The notes: generated from the letters alone by a model not told the origin. A stretch of DNA of 64,000 nt from Streptantibioticus rubrisoli (GCF_024436055.1 NZ_JANFNH010000002.1:186001-250000); one strand, 5' to 3'. Shown: positions 54,224-62,950, counted from the first letter of the stretch. Numbers and translations: made by a program.

Positions 54224-54457
54224 TCAGCCCGGCTTCCTCGCCACCAAAGTGGGCTGCCCGGCCTGGATCTCCACCCGCAACTGGTTGAAGATGTCCGGCA
54301 GGGTGGACCCGGCGTACCCCGGCGGTACCTCGACCTCGGCCACTTCCTGGCCGACGTCGGTGGCGAGCAGTTGATGGGCGGGCTGGCCTTCCTCCACGGC
54401 CGTGCCCGACAGGGCGATGAGATTGCCTTCGGTGTCGTAGAGCACCTGGACCCTCAT
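54224..54457 (-). CDS. small hypothetical protein (77 aa)
   Basis: Begins MRVQVLYDTEGNLIALSGTA and is acidic and beta-strand rich, ending IQAGQPTLVARKPG. ATG at 54457 is preceded by an AAAGGAGA-type ribosome binding site on the minus strand. It lies next to another small unknown gene on the same strand (gap 58 bases). Its stop abuts repeat element R4. No family recognised. Confidence 0.7.
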   Translation of the reverse strand: MRVQVLYDTEGNLIALSGTAVEEGQPAHQLLATDVGQEVAEVEVPPGYAGSTLPDIFNQLRVEIQAGQPTLVARKPG

Positions 54458-54515
54458 GCGTCTCCTTTTGTCTTTTTTCTTTTGTCCTTCACGCCGTGCG
54501 TGTGAACTTCGGACT

Positions 54516-54800
54516 TCAAGGCGTCACGACGGTCATGACCGCCTGGAATTCCTGTGCGTTGAAGTGAGCGTTGTGCCAGGTGACAAGGCTGTCGTAGCGT
54601 CGGCCGCCGGAGACCACGTCCCAGTCCTGGGCCTCTTTCTCGATTTCGATCGGAATTCCGTCGCTGCGCGGGGTGGGGGTGGCGGACATGCGTTGCCAGG
54701 TTTGCCAGTCCGCCACCCCCGGCCAGTAATACGCCACCGTCACGTGGGCGTCCGCGGCCAGCACCGAAAGGGGCAGGATCCCGCAGTGCACGGTTGCCAT
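54516..54800 (-). CDS. small hypothetical protein (94 aa)
   Basis: Begins MATVHCGILPLSVLAADAHV; the rest is soluble, with several Trp residues (PGVADWQTWQRMSATPTPRS, WHNAHFNAQEFQAVMTVVTP). ATG at 54800 is preceded only by a weak AAGAC-AAGAG. A longer frame to 54962 lacks coding character. Probably transcribed with the 77-aa gene. Function unknown. Confidence 0.62.
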   Translation of the reverse strand: MATVHCGILPLSVLAADAHVTVAYYWPGVADWQTWQRMSATPTPRSDGIPIEIEKEAQDWDVVSGGRRYDSLVTWHNAHFNAQEFQAVMTVVTP

Positions 54801-54994
54801 GGCTCTTGTCTTTCTGCTGTGCGATGGCTCATGACGTCTTTTGCTCGATGGGCCAGACGCGTTACTCCCTATTGTGCTCGGCGTCCAAATGCCCGATACA
54901 TTCGCCGCCGATTGTTCACTCGGTTGGCCTACTCGAATTACTAATCTCCCGGAATCCGGCACTCCGCCCGGTGGCAGGAGCAGGATGGAAGGTG

Positions 54995-55969
54995 ATGACC
55001 GTCAAGCTCGCACTGGCCGGTGACACGATGCTCGGCCGCGGGGTCGCGGAGTGGATCACGCGGTACGGGCCGGGGGCACTGTTCGCGCCCGAGCTGAAGC
55101 AGACCGCGGCGGAGGCGGACGCCTTCGTGCTCAACCTGGAGTGCTGCGTCTCCGACCGCGGCCGACCCGCCCCCGTACCGGGCAAGCCGTTCTACTTCCG
55201 GGCACCGCCCGCCGCCGTGCGGGCGCTGGCCGAACTGGGCGTGAACGCCGTCTCGCTGGCCAACAACCACGCCCTGGACTTCGGCCCCACCGCGCTCGCC
55301 GACACCCTGGAACTGCTGACCGCCGCAGGCATCCAGACCTTCGGCGCGGGCGCCACCGAGGAGCAGGCCCGCGCCCCTGTCGTACTGACCGTGCGCGGCC
55401 TGCGCATCGGGCTGATCGGCGTCGTGGACCACGCCGAGGAGTTCGCCGCCGGTCCCGACCGGCCCGGAACCGCCTACGCGGACCTCAGCAGCGCCGTACC
55501 GCCCTGGCTCACCGACGCGGTACACCAACTGCGCGAGCGCACCGACATCACCCTGGTCGCCACGCACTGGGGACCGAACATGGTCGGCCAGCCCGTGCGC
55601 CACGTCCGCCGGGCCGCGCCCGAGCTGACGGCGGCCGGTGCCACCCTGGTGGTGGGCCACTCGGCCCATGTCTTCCACGGCTTCACCCGTCAAGTCCTGT
55701 TCGACCTCGGGGACTTCATCGACGACTACGCCGTCCATCCGCAGCTCCGCAACGACCTGGGCCTGCTGTTCCTGGTGACGCTGGACGCCACCGGTGTACG
55801 GCGGGTCGAGGCCGTCCCGCTGACCCTGAAGTACTGTCACACCCGGCTGGCCGCCGGTGCCGACCACGCCTGGATCAGCGACCGGCTGCGCCGGGTGTGC
55901 GCCCCCTTCGGCACCGAACTCACCGAGCGGGACGGCCGACTGGCCGCCTCCTGGGTGGACGGTTCATGA
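54995..55969 (+). CDS. CapA-family poly-gamma-glutamate-synthesis-like metallophosphoesterase
   Basis: Protein of 324 aa with the PGA_cap fold. Motifs: LALAGDTMLGRGVAEW (metal Asp), FVLNLECCVSD (Asn/Glu), GVNAVSLANNHALDFG (NNH metal site), TLVATHWGPNM and TLVVGHSAHVFHGF (His motifs). ATG at 54995 follows GGAAGG; a GTG at 54992 is adjacent. No signal peptide, unlike many CapA proteins. No capsule polymerase gene is nearby, so a poly-glutamate role is not implied. Its stop overlaps the convergent ftsH stop by 6 bases. Confidence 0.88.
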   Translation: MTVKLALAGDTMLGRGVAEWITRYGPGALFAPELKQTAAEADAFVLNLECCVSDRGRPAPVPGKPFYFRAPPAAVRALAELGVNAVSLANNHALDFGPTALADTLELLTAAGIQTFGAGATEEQARAPVVLTVRGLRIGLIGVVDHAEEFAAGPDRPGTAYADLSSAVPPWLTDAVHQLRERTDITLVATHWGPNMVGQPVRHVRRAAPELTAAGATLVVGHSAHVFHGFTRQVLFDLGDFIDDYAVHPQLRNDLGLLFLVTLDATGVRRVEAVPLTLKYCHTRLAAGADHAWISDRLRRVCAPFGTELTERDGRLAASWVDGS

Positions 55970-57916
55970 CCGGGCCGCGCGTGCCGCGGCGCCCGAGGGG
56001 TGGCCGTCGCCCGGCCGCTGCTCCTGGCGCAGCACCTCAAGCACCGCCGAGCCGTCCACCGTCTCCCGGGCGACCAGCAGATCGGCCAGCTGGTCCAGGG
56101 CCGCCCGGTGGTCCCGCAGCAGGCCGAGCGCGCGTACCTCCGCCTGCCGCAGCAGCCGGGCCACCTCCTGGTCCACCACGCGCTGGGTCTGCTCCGAGTA
56201 CGGCGGCCGGGCCAACTCCTCGTTGTTCTGGCCGAGGTACTGCGGATTGGACGAGGCGTAGCCGATCGGCCCCAACTCCGGTGACAGGCCGAACTCCCGG
56301 ACCATCCGGGTGGCGATCTGGGTGGCACCGGCGAGGTCGTTGGCGGCACCGGTGGACCCCTCGCCGAACACCACCAACTCCGCCGCCCGGCCGCCGAGTC
56401 GGACCGCCAGCAGATCGGTCAGATACCCCTCGCTGTACAAGTGCCGTTCGGCCTCCGGGAGTTGCTCGGTGACGCCCAGCGCGATCCCGGAGGGCAGGAT
56501 GGTGACCTTGGCGACCGGGTCGGCGTGCTCGCACAGCGCCGCGACGAGCGCGTGCCCGGACTCATGGACGGCCACCGAGCGCCGCTCGTCCGGCAGCAGG
56601 GCGTTGGAGGTCTCCCGGCGGCCGAGCAGCACCCGGTCGCGGGCCGCGTCCAGGTCCTGGGCGATGATGATGGAGCGCTCCGCACGCACCGCGTTGATGG
56701 CCGCCTCGTTGACCAGGTTCGCCAGGTCGGCGCCGGAGAACCCCGGGGTGGCCCGGGCCACCGCGTCGAGGTCCACGTCGGGGGCGAGGACCTTGCCGCG
56801 GGCGTGCACCGCGAGGATGGCGGCCCGCTCGGACTGGTTGGGCAGCGGTACGGTCACCTGCCGGTCGAACCGGCCCGGGCGCAGCAGCGCGGGGTCCAGC
56901 GCCTCGGGCCGGTTGGTGGCGGCCAGCACGACGATGCCGGTGGCCTCGTCGAAGCCGTCCATCTCGGCCAGCAACTGGTTCAGGGTCTGCTCGCGCTCGT
57001 CGTTGCCGCCGAGCCGCACCCCGCTGCGCCGACTGCCCACCGCGTCGAGTTCGTCGATGAAGATGATCGACGGTGCCCGCTTGCGCGCGTCGTCGAACAG
57101 GTCGCGCACCCGGGAGGCGCCGACCCCGACGAACATCTCCACGAACGCCGAGCCGGTCACGGACAGGAACGGCACGTCCGCCTCCCCGGCCACCGCCCGG
57201 GCCAGCAGTGTCTTGCCGGTGCCCGGCGGCCCGACCATGATCACGCCACGGGGTCCCTTGGCGCCCGCCGCCGCGTAGCGGGCGGGGTTGCGCAGGTAGT
57301 CGACCACCTCGCTGATCTCCTGCTTGACCCCGCCGTATCCGGCGATGTCGTCGAACCGCGTGGTAGGACGCTCGGCCTCGATGATCTTCGCGCGGGACCG
57401 GCCGATGGCGCTCAGGCCGCCGGTCAAAGAGCTGGCCGTGCGCCGCGCGGTCCACAGGAAGAACCCGATGAGCAGCAGGAACGGCAGGAAGCCCAGCAGC
57501 ACCGACAGCAGCGCGTTGCCGCCGCCGCTCTGGGTTGCGCTGACCTGGACGTGGTGGGACTGCAACTGCTGCTGGAGCTGGCCGGTGCCCAGCGCGGTCG
57601 GGATCCGGGTGGTGAACTTGGTGCCGTCCTTCAGCGTGCCGTCCACCGCGCCCTTGTCGTCGATGTCGACCGTCTGCACCTGGCTGGCGCCCACCTTGCT
57701 GACGAAGTCGCTGTAGGTCAGCTGGGTGTGCGGCGGCCCGGTCGGCGCACGGGCCAGCAGCACGATGATCGCCAGGGTCGCGAACACCAGCGGCAGCAGC
57801 CAGCGCCGCCATGGCGCGGGCGGCGGCTCCTGCGGGCGCTGCGGTGGCTCCTGCGGCGGCCCCGGCTTGGCCGGCGGGGTCAGATGCCGATGGGGCAGAC
57901 GTACACGTGTGATCAC
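55964..57916 (-). CDS. ftsH: ATP-dependent zinc metalloprotease FtsH
   Basis: Membrane AAA+ protease of 650 aa. Two transmembrane segments (LLPLVFATLAIIVLLARA near residue 40; LLGFLPFLLLIGFFLWTA near 135) flank a periplasm-side domain. The AAA domain has Walker A GPPGTGKT, Walker B IIFIDELDAV and the second region of homology NRPEALDPALLRPGRFD. The protease site is HESGHALVAAL. GTG at 57916 has GGAGG 7 bases away. The Pro-rich cytoplasmic N-terminal leader (PPAKPGPPQEPPQRPQEPPP) is unusual. Likely a stress-specific paralogue, judged by neighbours. Confidence 0.93.
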   Translation of the reverse strand: MITRVRLPHRHLTPPAKPGPPQEPPQRPQEPPPAPWRRWLLPLVFATLAIIVLLARAPTGPPHTQLTYSDFVSKVGASQVQTVDIDDKGAVDGTLKDGTKFTTRIPTALGTGQLQQQLQSHHVQVSATQSGGGNALLSVLLGFLPFLLLIGFFLWTARRTASSLTGGLSAIGRSRAKIIEAERPTTRFDDIAGYGGVKQEISEVVDYLRNPARYAAAGAKGPRGVIMVGPPGTGKTLLARAVAGEADVPFLSVTGSAFVEMFVGVGASRVRDLFDDARKRAPSIIFIDELDAVGSRRSGVRLGGNDEREQTLNQLLAEMDGFDEATGIVVLAATNRPEALDPALLRPGRFDRQVTVPLPNQSERAAILAVHARGKVLAPDVDLDAVARATPGFSGADLANLVNEAAINAVRAERSIIIAQDLDAARDRVLLGRRETSNALLPDERRSVAVHESGHALVAALCEHADPVAKVTILPSGIALGVTEQLPEAERHLYSEGYLTDLLAVRLGGRAAELVVFGEGSTGAANDLAGATQIATRMVREFGLSPELGPIGYASSNPQYLGQNNEELARPPYSEQTQRVVDQEVARLLRQAEVRALGLLRDHRAALDQLADLLVARETVDGSAVLEVLRQEQRPGDGHPSGAAARAARS

Positions 57917-58000
57917 GGGATGCCTCCACGGCCGCGGACATGACCGTCCACGGCCCTCTACCACCAGTGTCGCCCTGTCCGCGGGGGAGCGCGGCCACCG

Positions 58001-58861
58001 TCACACCGGTACGACCGCCACCGGGCACCGGGCGTGGTGCAGCGCCCGCCGCGTCACCCGCCCCAGCGGCAGCGCGAACCGGCCGCGGTGCCGACGCGCC
58101 CCCACCACCAGCAGCGACGTGTCCCACGAGGCGTCCACCAACGCGGCCTCCGGCTCCACGGGCCCCACCTCGATCCGTACCGCCACCGAGGGGAAGGCCT
58201 CGCGCACCGGCGCCAGTACCGTCGCCAGCTCCTCGCGCTCGGCACGATCGCGCTCCACGACCTCCGCCGGGGGCACGGTGTGGCCGGGCGGCGTCTGCGG
58301 GTCCAGCCAGCCGCGTACCGCCCGCACCGGCACGCCCCTCCGTTCGGCCTCGGCGAAGGCGAACTCCACCGGCTCCCGCCGCTCGTCCGGCGCCACCCCC
58401 ACGACCACCGGCCCACTGCCGGATGCCGCGGTGCGCACCACGGCCACCGGGCAGGGCGAGTGCGCCGCCAGCGTCTCGCCCACCGAGCCCAGCAGCAGCT
58501 CCGGGAACCGGCTCAGTCCGCGCGCCCCCACCACCAGCAGATCGGCGCCTTCCGCCAGGCTCAGCAGGTTGACCGCCGGTTCGCCGGGCAGCAGTTCGGT
58601 GGTCAGCTCCAGTTCCGGGTGGCGGTCGCGCACCCGTCGCTCGGCCCGCGCCACCAGTTCCTCCGCGGCCTGGCGGGCGGCCTCCACCAGGCGGCCGCCG
58701 TCGGCGTCCGGCAGCTGACGGAGGGCTATCCGCCACGCGTGGCCGACGCGCAGTTGGTCATGGCGAGCGGCGGCGTCGTCGGCCGCCCAGTCCAACGCGG
58801 CCTGCGACGCGGCTGATTCGTCGATGCCGACGACGACGTACGGATCGCGGGAAGTGGTCAT
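58001..58861 (-). CDS. universal stress protein with two tandem USP domains
   Basis: Protein of 286 aa. Domain 1 ends with LVVGARGLSRFPELLLGSVG (ATP-binding G-2x-G-9x-GS type); domain 2 has LLVVGARRHRGRFALPLGRV, again a degenerate end. Begins MTTSRDPYVVVGIDESAASQ. ATG at 58861 is 4 bases after the stop of the STAS gene, so the two are co-transcribed. Second double-USP gene of the island. Confidence 0.92.
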   Translation of the reverse strand: MTTSRDPYVVVGIDESAASQAALDWAADDAAARHDQLRVGHAWRIALRQLPDADGGRLVEAARQAAEELVARAERRVRDRHPELELTTELLPGEPAVNLLSLAEGADLLVVGARGLSRFPELLLGSVGETLAAHSPCPVAVVRTAASGSGPVVVGVAPDERREPVEFAFAEAERRGVPVRAVRGWLDPQTPPGHTVPPAEVVERDRAEREELATVLAPVREAFPSVAVRIEVGPVEPEAALVDASWDTSLLVVGARRHRGRFALPLGRVTRRALHHARCPVAVVPV

Positions 58862-58864
58862 CGT

Positions 58865-59290
58865 TCACCCCGGCTGCACGGCGCGGCTGAGCGCGGTGAG
58901 GCGGTGTCCGTCGGCGGTGGCGCCATGCGCGGCCAGCGCCTCGTCCAGCCCGCCGTGCACGTCGAACGCCGTGGACAACCCGACGAGGTCGAGCACCCGC
59001 AGCACCCGCGGGTCGTGGATGACCAGCGCCAGTCGGCCGCCGCGGACGCGCACCCGGCGCCGCGCCCGGCACAGCACCGCGAGCCCGGCGCAGTCGATGA
59101 ACGTCACCGGCCGCAGGTCAAGCACCAGCAGCGGGCGCCGCCGTGCGGTCAGCCGGTCCAGGCGGCCCGCCACCGCGGGCCCGGAGGCGAAGTCCACCTC
59201 GCCGTGCAGCTCCGCGACGAGGACGCGGCCGACCGACCACTGGCGTACCTGGGCCACTGGCTGGCCGTCGTGCGGCTGGATCTTCGGCAT
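58865..59290 (-). CDS. STAS-domain protein (anti-sigma-factor-antagonist type)
   Basis: Protein of 141 aa. STAS fold: LVAELHGEVDFASGPAVAGRL then the phosphorylation-loop region LDLRPVTFIDCAGLAVLCRA, in which the usual DxSG Ser is replaced (FIDCAGL, Cys at the Ser position). ATG at 59290 follows AAGAGG. It is the first gene of an operon with the USP gene; a candidate operator lies about 108 bases upstream. If Cys replaces the phosphorylatable Ser, partner switching would not be controlled by phosphorylation. Confidence 0.85.
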   Translation of the reverse strand: MPKIQPHDGQPVAQVRQWSVGRVLVAELHGEVDFASGPAVAGRLDRLTARRRPLLVLDLRPVTFIDCAGLAVLCRARRRVRVRGGRLALVIHDPRVLRVLDLVGLSTAFDVHGGLDEALAAHGATADGHRLTALSRAVQPG

Positions 59291-59397
59291 GGCTGCCTCT
59301 TGGTGCGTTGGCGGCGGTCCGTCGGCCGCCGGGTGGGACACCTCCAGCAAAGGCCGCGCGGGGCGGTGGCGTAAGTGCGGATGGTCACCGCCCGGTC

Positions 59398-59411
59398 GGG
59401 CCGATGGTCCC
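59398..59411. promoter_or_regulatory. candidate DosR/OsdR-type box upstream of the STAS-USP operon
   Basis: GGGCCGATGGTCCC, an imperfect palindrome with GGG and CCC ends, in the style of the 14-bp core of mycobacterial DosR boxes (GGGACTnnnGTCCC). It lies 107 bases before the STAS start. One instance in GC-rich DNA is weak evidence. Confidence 0.35.
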
Positions 59412-59431
59412 GGCCACGGCCCGGTGCCCGG

Positions 59432-60436
59432 TCACGCGTGGTCGTGCGGTGAGGTGAGGGTGTTCTCGCCGGTGCGCCCGGCCAGGTAGTCCTCGACGTT
59501 CCGCACGGTGGTGTCGATGATCTGGGCGACGGCGTCCTGGGTGAAGTACGCCTGGTGGGAGGTGACCAGCACGTTGCGGAAGCTCATCAGCCGGGCCAGG
59601 GTGTCATCGGTCATCACCTCCAGGGACCGGTCGAAGAAGAAGACCCCGGCCTCCTCCTCGTACACATCGAGCCCCACACCCTCCAGACCGCCCCGTCGCA
59701 GCGTCTCCACCAGCGCGGCCGCGTCGACCAGACCTCCCCGGCTGGTGTTGATCAGGATCGCGTCGCGCTTCATCCGGCCCAACGCCCGCGCGTCCACCAG
59801 GTGGTGGGTCTCGGGCGCCAGCGGAACGTGCAGGCTGATCAGGTCGGACTCGGCGAACAGGCGCTCCAGCTCCACGTACCGCATGCCCAGCGCCAGGCAC
59901 CGCGCGTTCTGCGTGATGTCCCAGCCGAGCAGTCGCATGCCGAAGCCGCCCGCGATCCCGGCGAACGCGGTACCGATCCTGCCGGTGCCCAGGACGCCGG
60001 CGGTGCGGCCGTGGAAGTCCCGGCCCATCAGGCCGGTCAGCCGGAAGTCGAACTCCCGGGTCCGCCCGACCGCCCGTACCACCCGGCGGTTCACCGCGAG
60101 GGCCAGGGCCCAGGCGAACTCCGCGACGGCGTACGGGGAGTAGTGCGACACCCGGGCGACGGTCAGTCCGACCTTGCGGGCCTGTTCGAGGTCGATGTTG
60201 TGGTAGCCGGTGGACCGCTGGGTGACCAGCCGGGTGCCGCCCTGCGCCAGCGCCTTGAGCACGTCCGCGTCCAGCCGGTCGTTCATGCTGGTGATCACCG
60301 CCTCGTACCCGGCGGCCGTCGGCGCGGTGTCCCGGTTGAGCACGAAGTCCAGGCAGCGCAGGTCGTGCCGCCCCTGGAAGGCCTGCTCCAGCGCGGAACG
60401 CTCGTCCGCCAGCACCCCGTAGGCGATGATGTCCAC
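59432..60436 (-). CDS. ldhA: fermentative D-lactate dehydrogenase (LdhA type)
   Basis: NADH-dependent enzyme of 334 aa reducing pyruvate to D-lactate. Motifs: NAD site GVLGTGRIGTAFAGIAGGFG, ILINTSRGGLVD (Arg), and the LdhA-specific tail VYEEEAGVFFFDRSLEVMTD followed by VLVTSHQAYFTQDA with the catalytic His. GTG start at 60436, ribosome binding site weak. It follows an SRPBCC gene (15-base gap) on the same strand. D-lactate fermentation would regenerate NAD+ when oxygen is low. Confidence 0.9.
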   Translation of the reverse strand: MDIIAYGVLADERSALEQAFQGRHDLRCLDFVLNRDTAPTAAGYEAVITSMNDRLDADVLKALAQGGTRLVTQRSTGYHNIDLEQARKVGLTVARVSHYSPYAVAEFAWALALAVNRRVVRAVGRTREFDFRLTGLMGRDFHGRTAGVLGTGRIGTAFAGIAGGFGMRLLGWDITQNARCLALGMRYVELERLFAESDLISLHVPLAPETHHLVDARALGRMKRDAILINTSRGGLVDAAALVETLRRGGLEGVGLDVYEEEAGVFFFDRSLEVMTDDTLARLMSFRNVLVTSHQAYFTQDAVAQIIDTTVRNVEDYLAGRTGENTLTSPHDHA

Positions 60437-60451
60437 GGTGCGGGCTGCCGG

Positions 60452-60901
60452 TCAGCGCTTGTGCTCGACGAGGTCCTTGAACTTTTCGAGATCGTGCTGG
60501 ACCAGCTCCTGGATCGCGTCGGACTGGGCGAAGCCCTTGGGGCCGCCGAAGGCCTCCCGGGTCTTCTCCGGGTCGTACTCCACACGCACCTGCACCTGGG
60601 TGTGCTGGGCGTCGATGGACCGTACGGTGAACGCGCCCTTCAGCTCGGCGCTCTCGCCCTTGGCGGTGTGCCAGAGCATCACGTTGCCCTTCTCGCCGCC
60701 CTTGGCGCGGTCGCTGATCTCGGTGTCCACCCCGCTCAGCCGACCGCCGGGTTCCAGGTCCAGATGAGCTCGGCTCTTGCCCTGTGGTCGGGCCTCGCGG
60801 ACGCCGTCCACGAACCGCGGGTAGCTCTCCACGCTGTGCAGGCAGTCCCAGGCGACCTCGGCGGGGACGTCGACGTCGATCTGCTTCTCGATCGTGCTCA
60901 T
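60452..60901 (-). CDS. SRPBCC (polyketide cyclase/dehydrase-fold) protein
   Basis: Lipid-binding-fold protein of 149 aa beginning MSTIEKQIDVDVPAEVAWDC. The conserved core is YPRFVDGVREARP then VQVRVEYDPEKTREAFGGPK and a C-terminal helix (LEKFKDLVEHKR). ATG at 60901 follows GGAGGTG. These stand-alone proteins are frequent in stress regions; no polyketide role is suggested here. It precedes ldhA and probably shares its transcript. Confidence 0.85.
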   Translation of the reverse strand: MSTIEKQIDVDVPAEVAWDCLHSVESYPRFVDGVREARPQGKSRAHLDLEPGGRLSGVDTEISDRAKGGEKGNVMLWHTAKGESAELKGAFTVRSIDAQHTQVQVRVEYDPEKTREAFGGPKGFAQSDAIQELVQHDLEKFKDLVEHKR

Positions 60902-60987
60902 CGCACACCTCCGTGATCATCCGTGCTTACGCGGCCGGACCCCACCTCCACGATGCGCCGTCCGGGGGATGGCCGCACCCTGAAGGT

Positions 60988-61227
60988 ATGAAGGACACCG
61001 CGAGCGGGACCGGCCAGGACTACCCGGTCGAAGTGGCCCCGTACAAAAGCGACAGCCGCTACCGGCGTGTGCATCTGAGAGGTCGTGGATGGATGCCGCT
61101 GGAGCGGGAGGAGTTCGAACCGCGGGTGCACCAGGCGTTCCCCGGGCTCGATCTGAGCGACCCCAGCAAGGTGCACTGGGACGACCACCCGTGGGAGTGG
61201 CCGCCCTGGCACCCCGGAGAGGCATGA
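60988..61227 (+). CDS. small hypothetical protein (79 aa)
   Basis: Acidic, Trp/Pro-rich C terminus (KVHWDDHPWEWPPWHPGEA) after MKDTASGTGQDYPVEVAPYK. ATG at 60988 has GAAGG just upstream. Composition supports coding. Divergent from the SRPBCC gene. Similar short proteins exist near USP genes in Streptomyces to my recollection; function unknown. Confidence 0.68.
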   Translation: MKDTASGTGQDYPVEVAPYKSDSRYRRVHLRGRGWMPLEREEFEPRVHQAFPGLDLSDPSKVHWDDHPWEWPPWHPGEA

Positions 61228-61411
61228 GGACCGGACCGTCGACCGGACGGCGCCGCCGCAACGGCCGGGGCACCGCCGAGCGGTGACGGCGGCGCCGTCG
61301 GCCAGCAGCGTCAACTGGCCGCCAGGCGCCGCTCGTTGACGGTACGCGCCGTCGGCGAGTGGCCCCGTTGTCCGCCACCCCGAGGGGGACCGCGTACGGG
61401 ACACTGGTGTC

Positions 61412-61945
61412 ATGACCGCGCCCGGCGCCAAGCGCCTCTACGTCCTGCGGCACGCGAAGTCCGCCTGGCCGCCGGGGGTGCCTGACCCCGACCGCCCGCT
61501 GGCCGGGCGCGGCCGACGGGACGCCACCGCCGCCGGGCACTGGCTGCGGGCCGCGGACCGCCCGCCCGAGCTGGTGGTCTGCTCCCCGGCCCGGCGCACC
61601 CGGCAGACCTGGGAGCTGGTCCACGCTGAGCTGGCCGCCGACCCGGAGGTCGTCCACGACGACCGGCTCTACGCGGCCGAACCGGCGGAACTGCTCCGCG
61701 TGCTACGGCAGACGCCCGAGCGGATGCGCACCGTACTGCTGATCGCCCACCAGCCCGGGACGCGGGCGCTGACGCTCGCGCTCGCCGCAGATGCCGAGGG
61801 CGACGCGCTGCGGCGGGTGGCGGAGAAGTTCCCGACCTCCGCGATCGCCGTGCTCGACGTGGACGGCCCCTGGTCGGCGCTGGCCGACGGGTGCGCCGTG
61901 CTGGCGGAGTTCGTCGTGCCGCGCGGCAAGAAGCAGCCGGGGTAG
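61412..61945 (+). CDS. sixA: histidine phosphatase family protein, SixA-like
   Basis: Phosphohistidine phosphatase-like protein of 177 aa. The RHG-type motif is LYVLRHAKSAWPPG (catalytic His), with the second conserved block VVCSPARRTRQTWEL and the later His in LLIAHQPGTRAL. ATG at 61412. Cytoplasmic; removes phosphate from phospho-His proteins in the family model. Followed after 106 bases by a tRNA-synthetase-like gene, apparently separate. Confidence 0.9.
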   Translation: MTAPGAKRLYVLRHAKSAWPPGVPDPDRPLAGRGRRDATAAGHWLRAADRPPELVVCSPARRTRQTWELVHAELAADPEVVHDDRLYAAEPAELLRVLRQTPERMRTVLLIAHQPGTRALTLALAADAEGDALRRVAEKFPTSAIAVLDVDGPWSALADGCAVLAEFVVPRGKKQPG

Positions 61946-62051
61946 CGCGCGGTCGGCGCCGGGCCGACACTGGATGTGGTGCCCGCGCCGTGCGGGGGCG
62001 CCAACCGCCCTGCGAGCGGCGCCAGTTGCCGCGGCCCGAGTGGAGGACGAC

Positions 62052-62813
62052 GTGCGCCTCACCGACGCTAGAACCGGGCAACGGGTCGAACTGCGCGTCG
62101 CCCGCCGCGGACTGCTGCGGGCGTGCGTTCACCTGTCGGCCGACGACCGCCCCGGGGGCCTGGACGATCTGCGGGCGCTGCTGGTGGCCGACGTGCTGTC
62201 CAGGACGGCGGAGGCCGAGGGCGCGCAGGTGCTGCTCGGGTACGCCGCGCCGGGCCTCACCGAGGAGCGGGCCAAGGCATGGGCGCGGCACGCCGGTCCG
62301 CTCGGCGTCCACCCGCCCGCCGGGCACACCGACGCGCCCGACCCACGGGCGGTCCTCGGCGGCCCCGTGGACCTCCACCTGGGCGCGGGGCCGCCCACGG
62401 TCGACGGCCCGTGGTTCCGCACCGGCCCCGTGCACGCCCCCGGTCTCGTCCGGTGGCCGGACGACCCCGAGCCGCTCGCCGTCCGCCTCGCACTGCTGGG
62501 TCAGCCGCACCGTCAGCCCGCCGACCTCGGCCCCGCGGTACTGGCCGACGCCCGGACCCGGCTGGAGGGCTGGCGCGGACTGGTCGCCGCTTGGGCCGAC
62601 GCGCCCTCCCGGCCCCCGCACACCGAGGCCGTACGGCGGGCCTTCACCGGCTTCCACGACGACCTGGACACCACCACCGCGCTCACCGTGCTGCGCGACC
62701 TGGAGTCCGACGCGGATGTCCCGGACGGCGCCAGGTTCGAGAGCTACCTGCGGCTGGACCGGGTCCTCGGCCTGGAGCTTCCCCGTCAGATCGGCCGGCC
62801 GCGAATACGGTGA
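62052..62813 (+). CDS. CysRS/MshC-like protein without catalytic motifs (tentative)
   Basis: Protein of 253 aa starting with GTG at 62052 (GGAGG upstream). The first half reads like a degenerate nucleotidyl-transferase fold (DDLRALLVADVLSRTAEAEG, VLLGYAAPGLTEERAKAWAR). The part LAVRLALLGQPHRQPADLGP and the helical tail resemble the helical bundle of cysteinyl-tRNA synthetase and the mycothiol ligase MshC. HIGH and KMSKS motifs are not visible, so it is not an active synthetase by sequence. The relation is from memory and uncertain; otherwise an uncharacterised Streptomyces protein. Confidence 0.6.
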   Translation: MRLTDARTGQRVELRVARRGLLRACVHLSADDRPGGLDDLRALLVADVLSRTAEAEGAQVLLGYAAPGLTEERAKAWARHAGPLGVHPPAGHTDAPDPRAVLGGPVDLHLGAGPPTVDGPWFRTGPVHAPGLVRWPDDPEPLAVRLALLGQPHRQPADLGPAVLADARTRLEGWRGLVAAWADAPSRPPHTEAVRRAFTGFHDDLDTTTALTVLRDLESDADVPDGARFESYLRLDRVLGLELPRQIGRPRIR

Positions 62814-62950
62814 GCGGCCATCAGGTCGTAATTCCACCACGTCACGTGGGAACCCTGGCGCATCGGGGGAACCATGAGCCCAGGTGAACAGTCCCTGACT
62901 TCGAAGGCGTACGAACGCAAACCACAGCCCGAGTGTGGGGGGAGCCGAAA

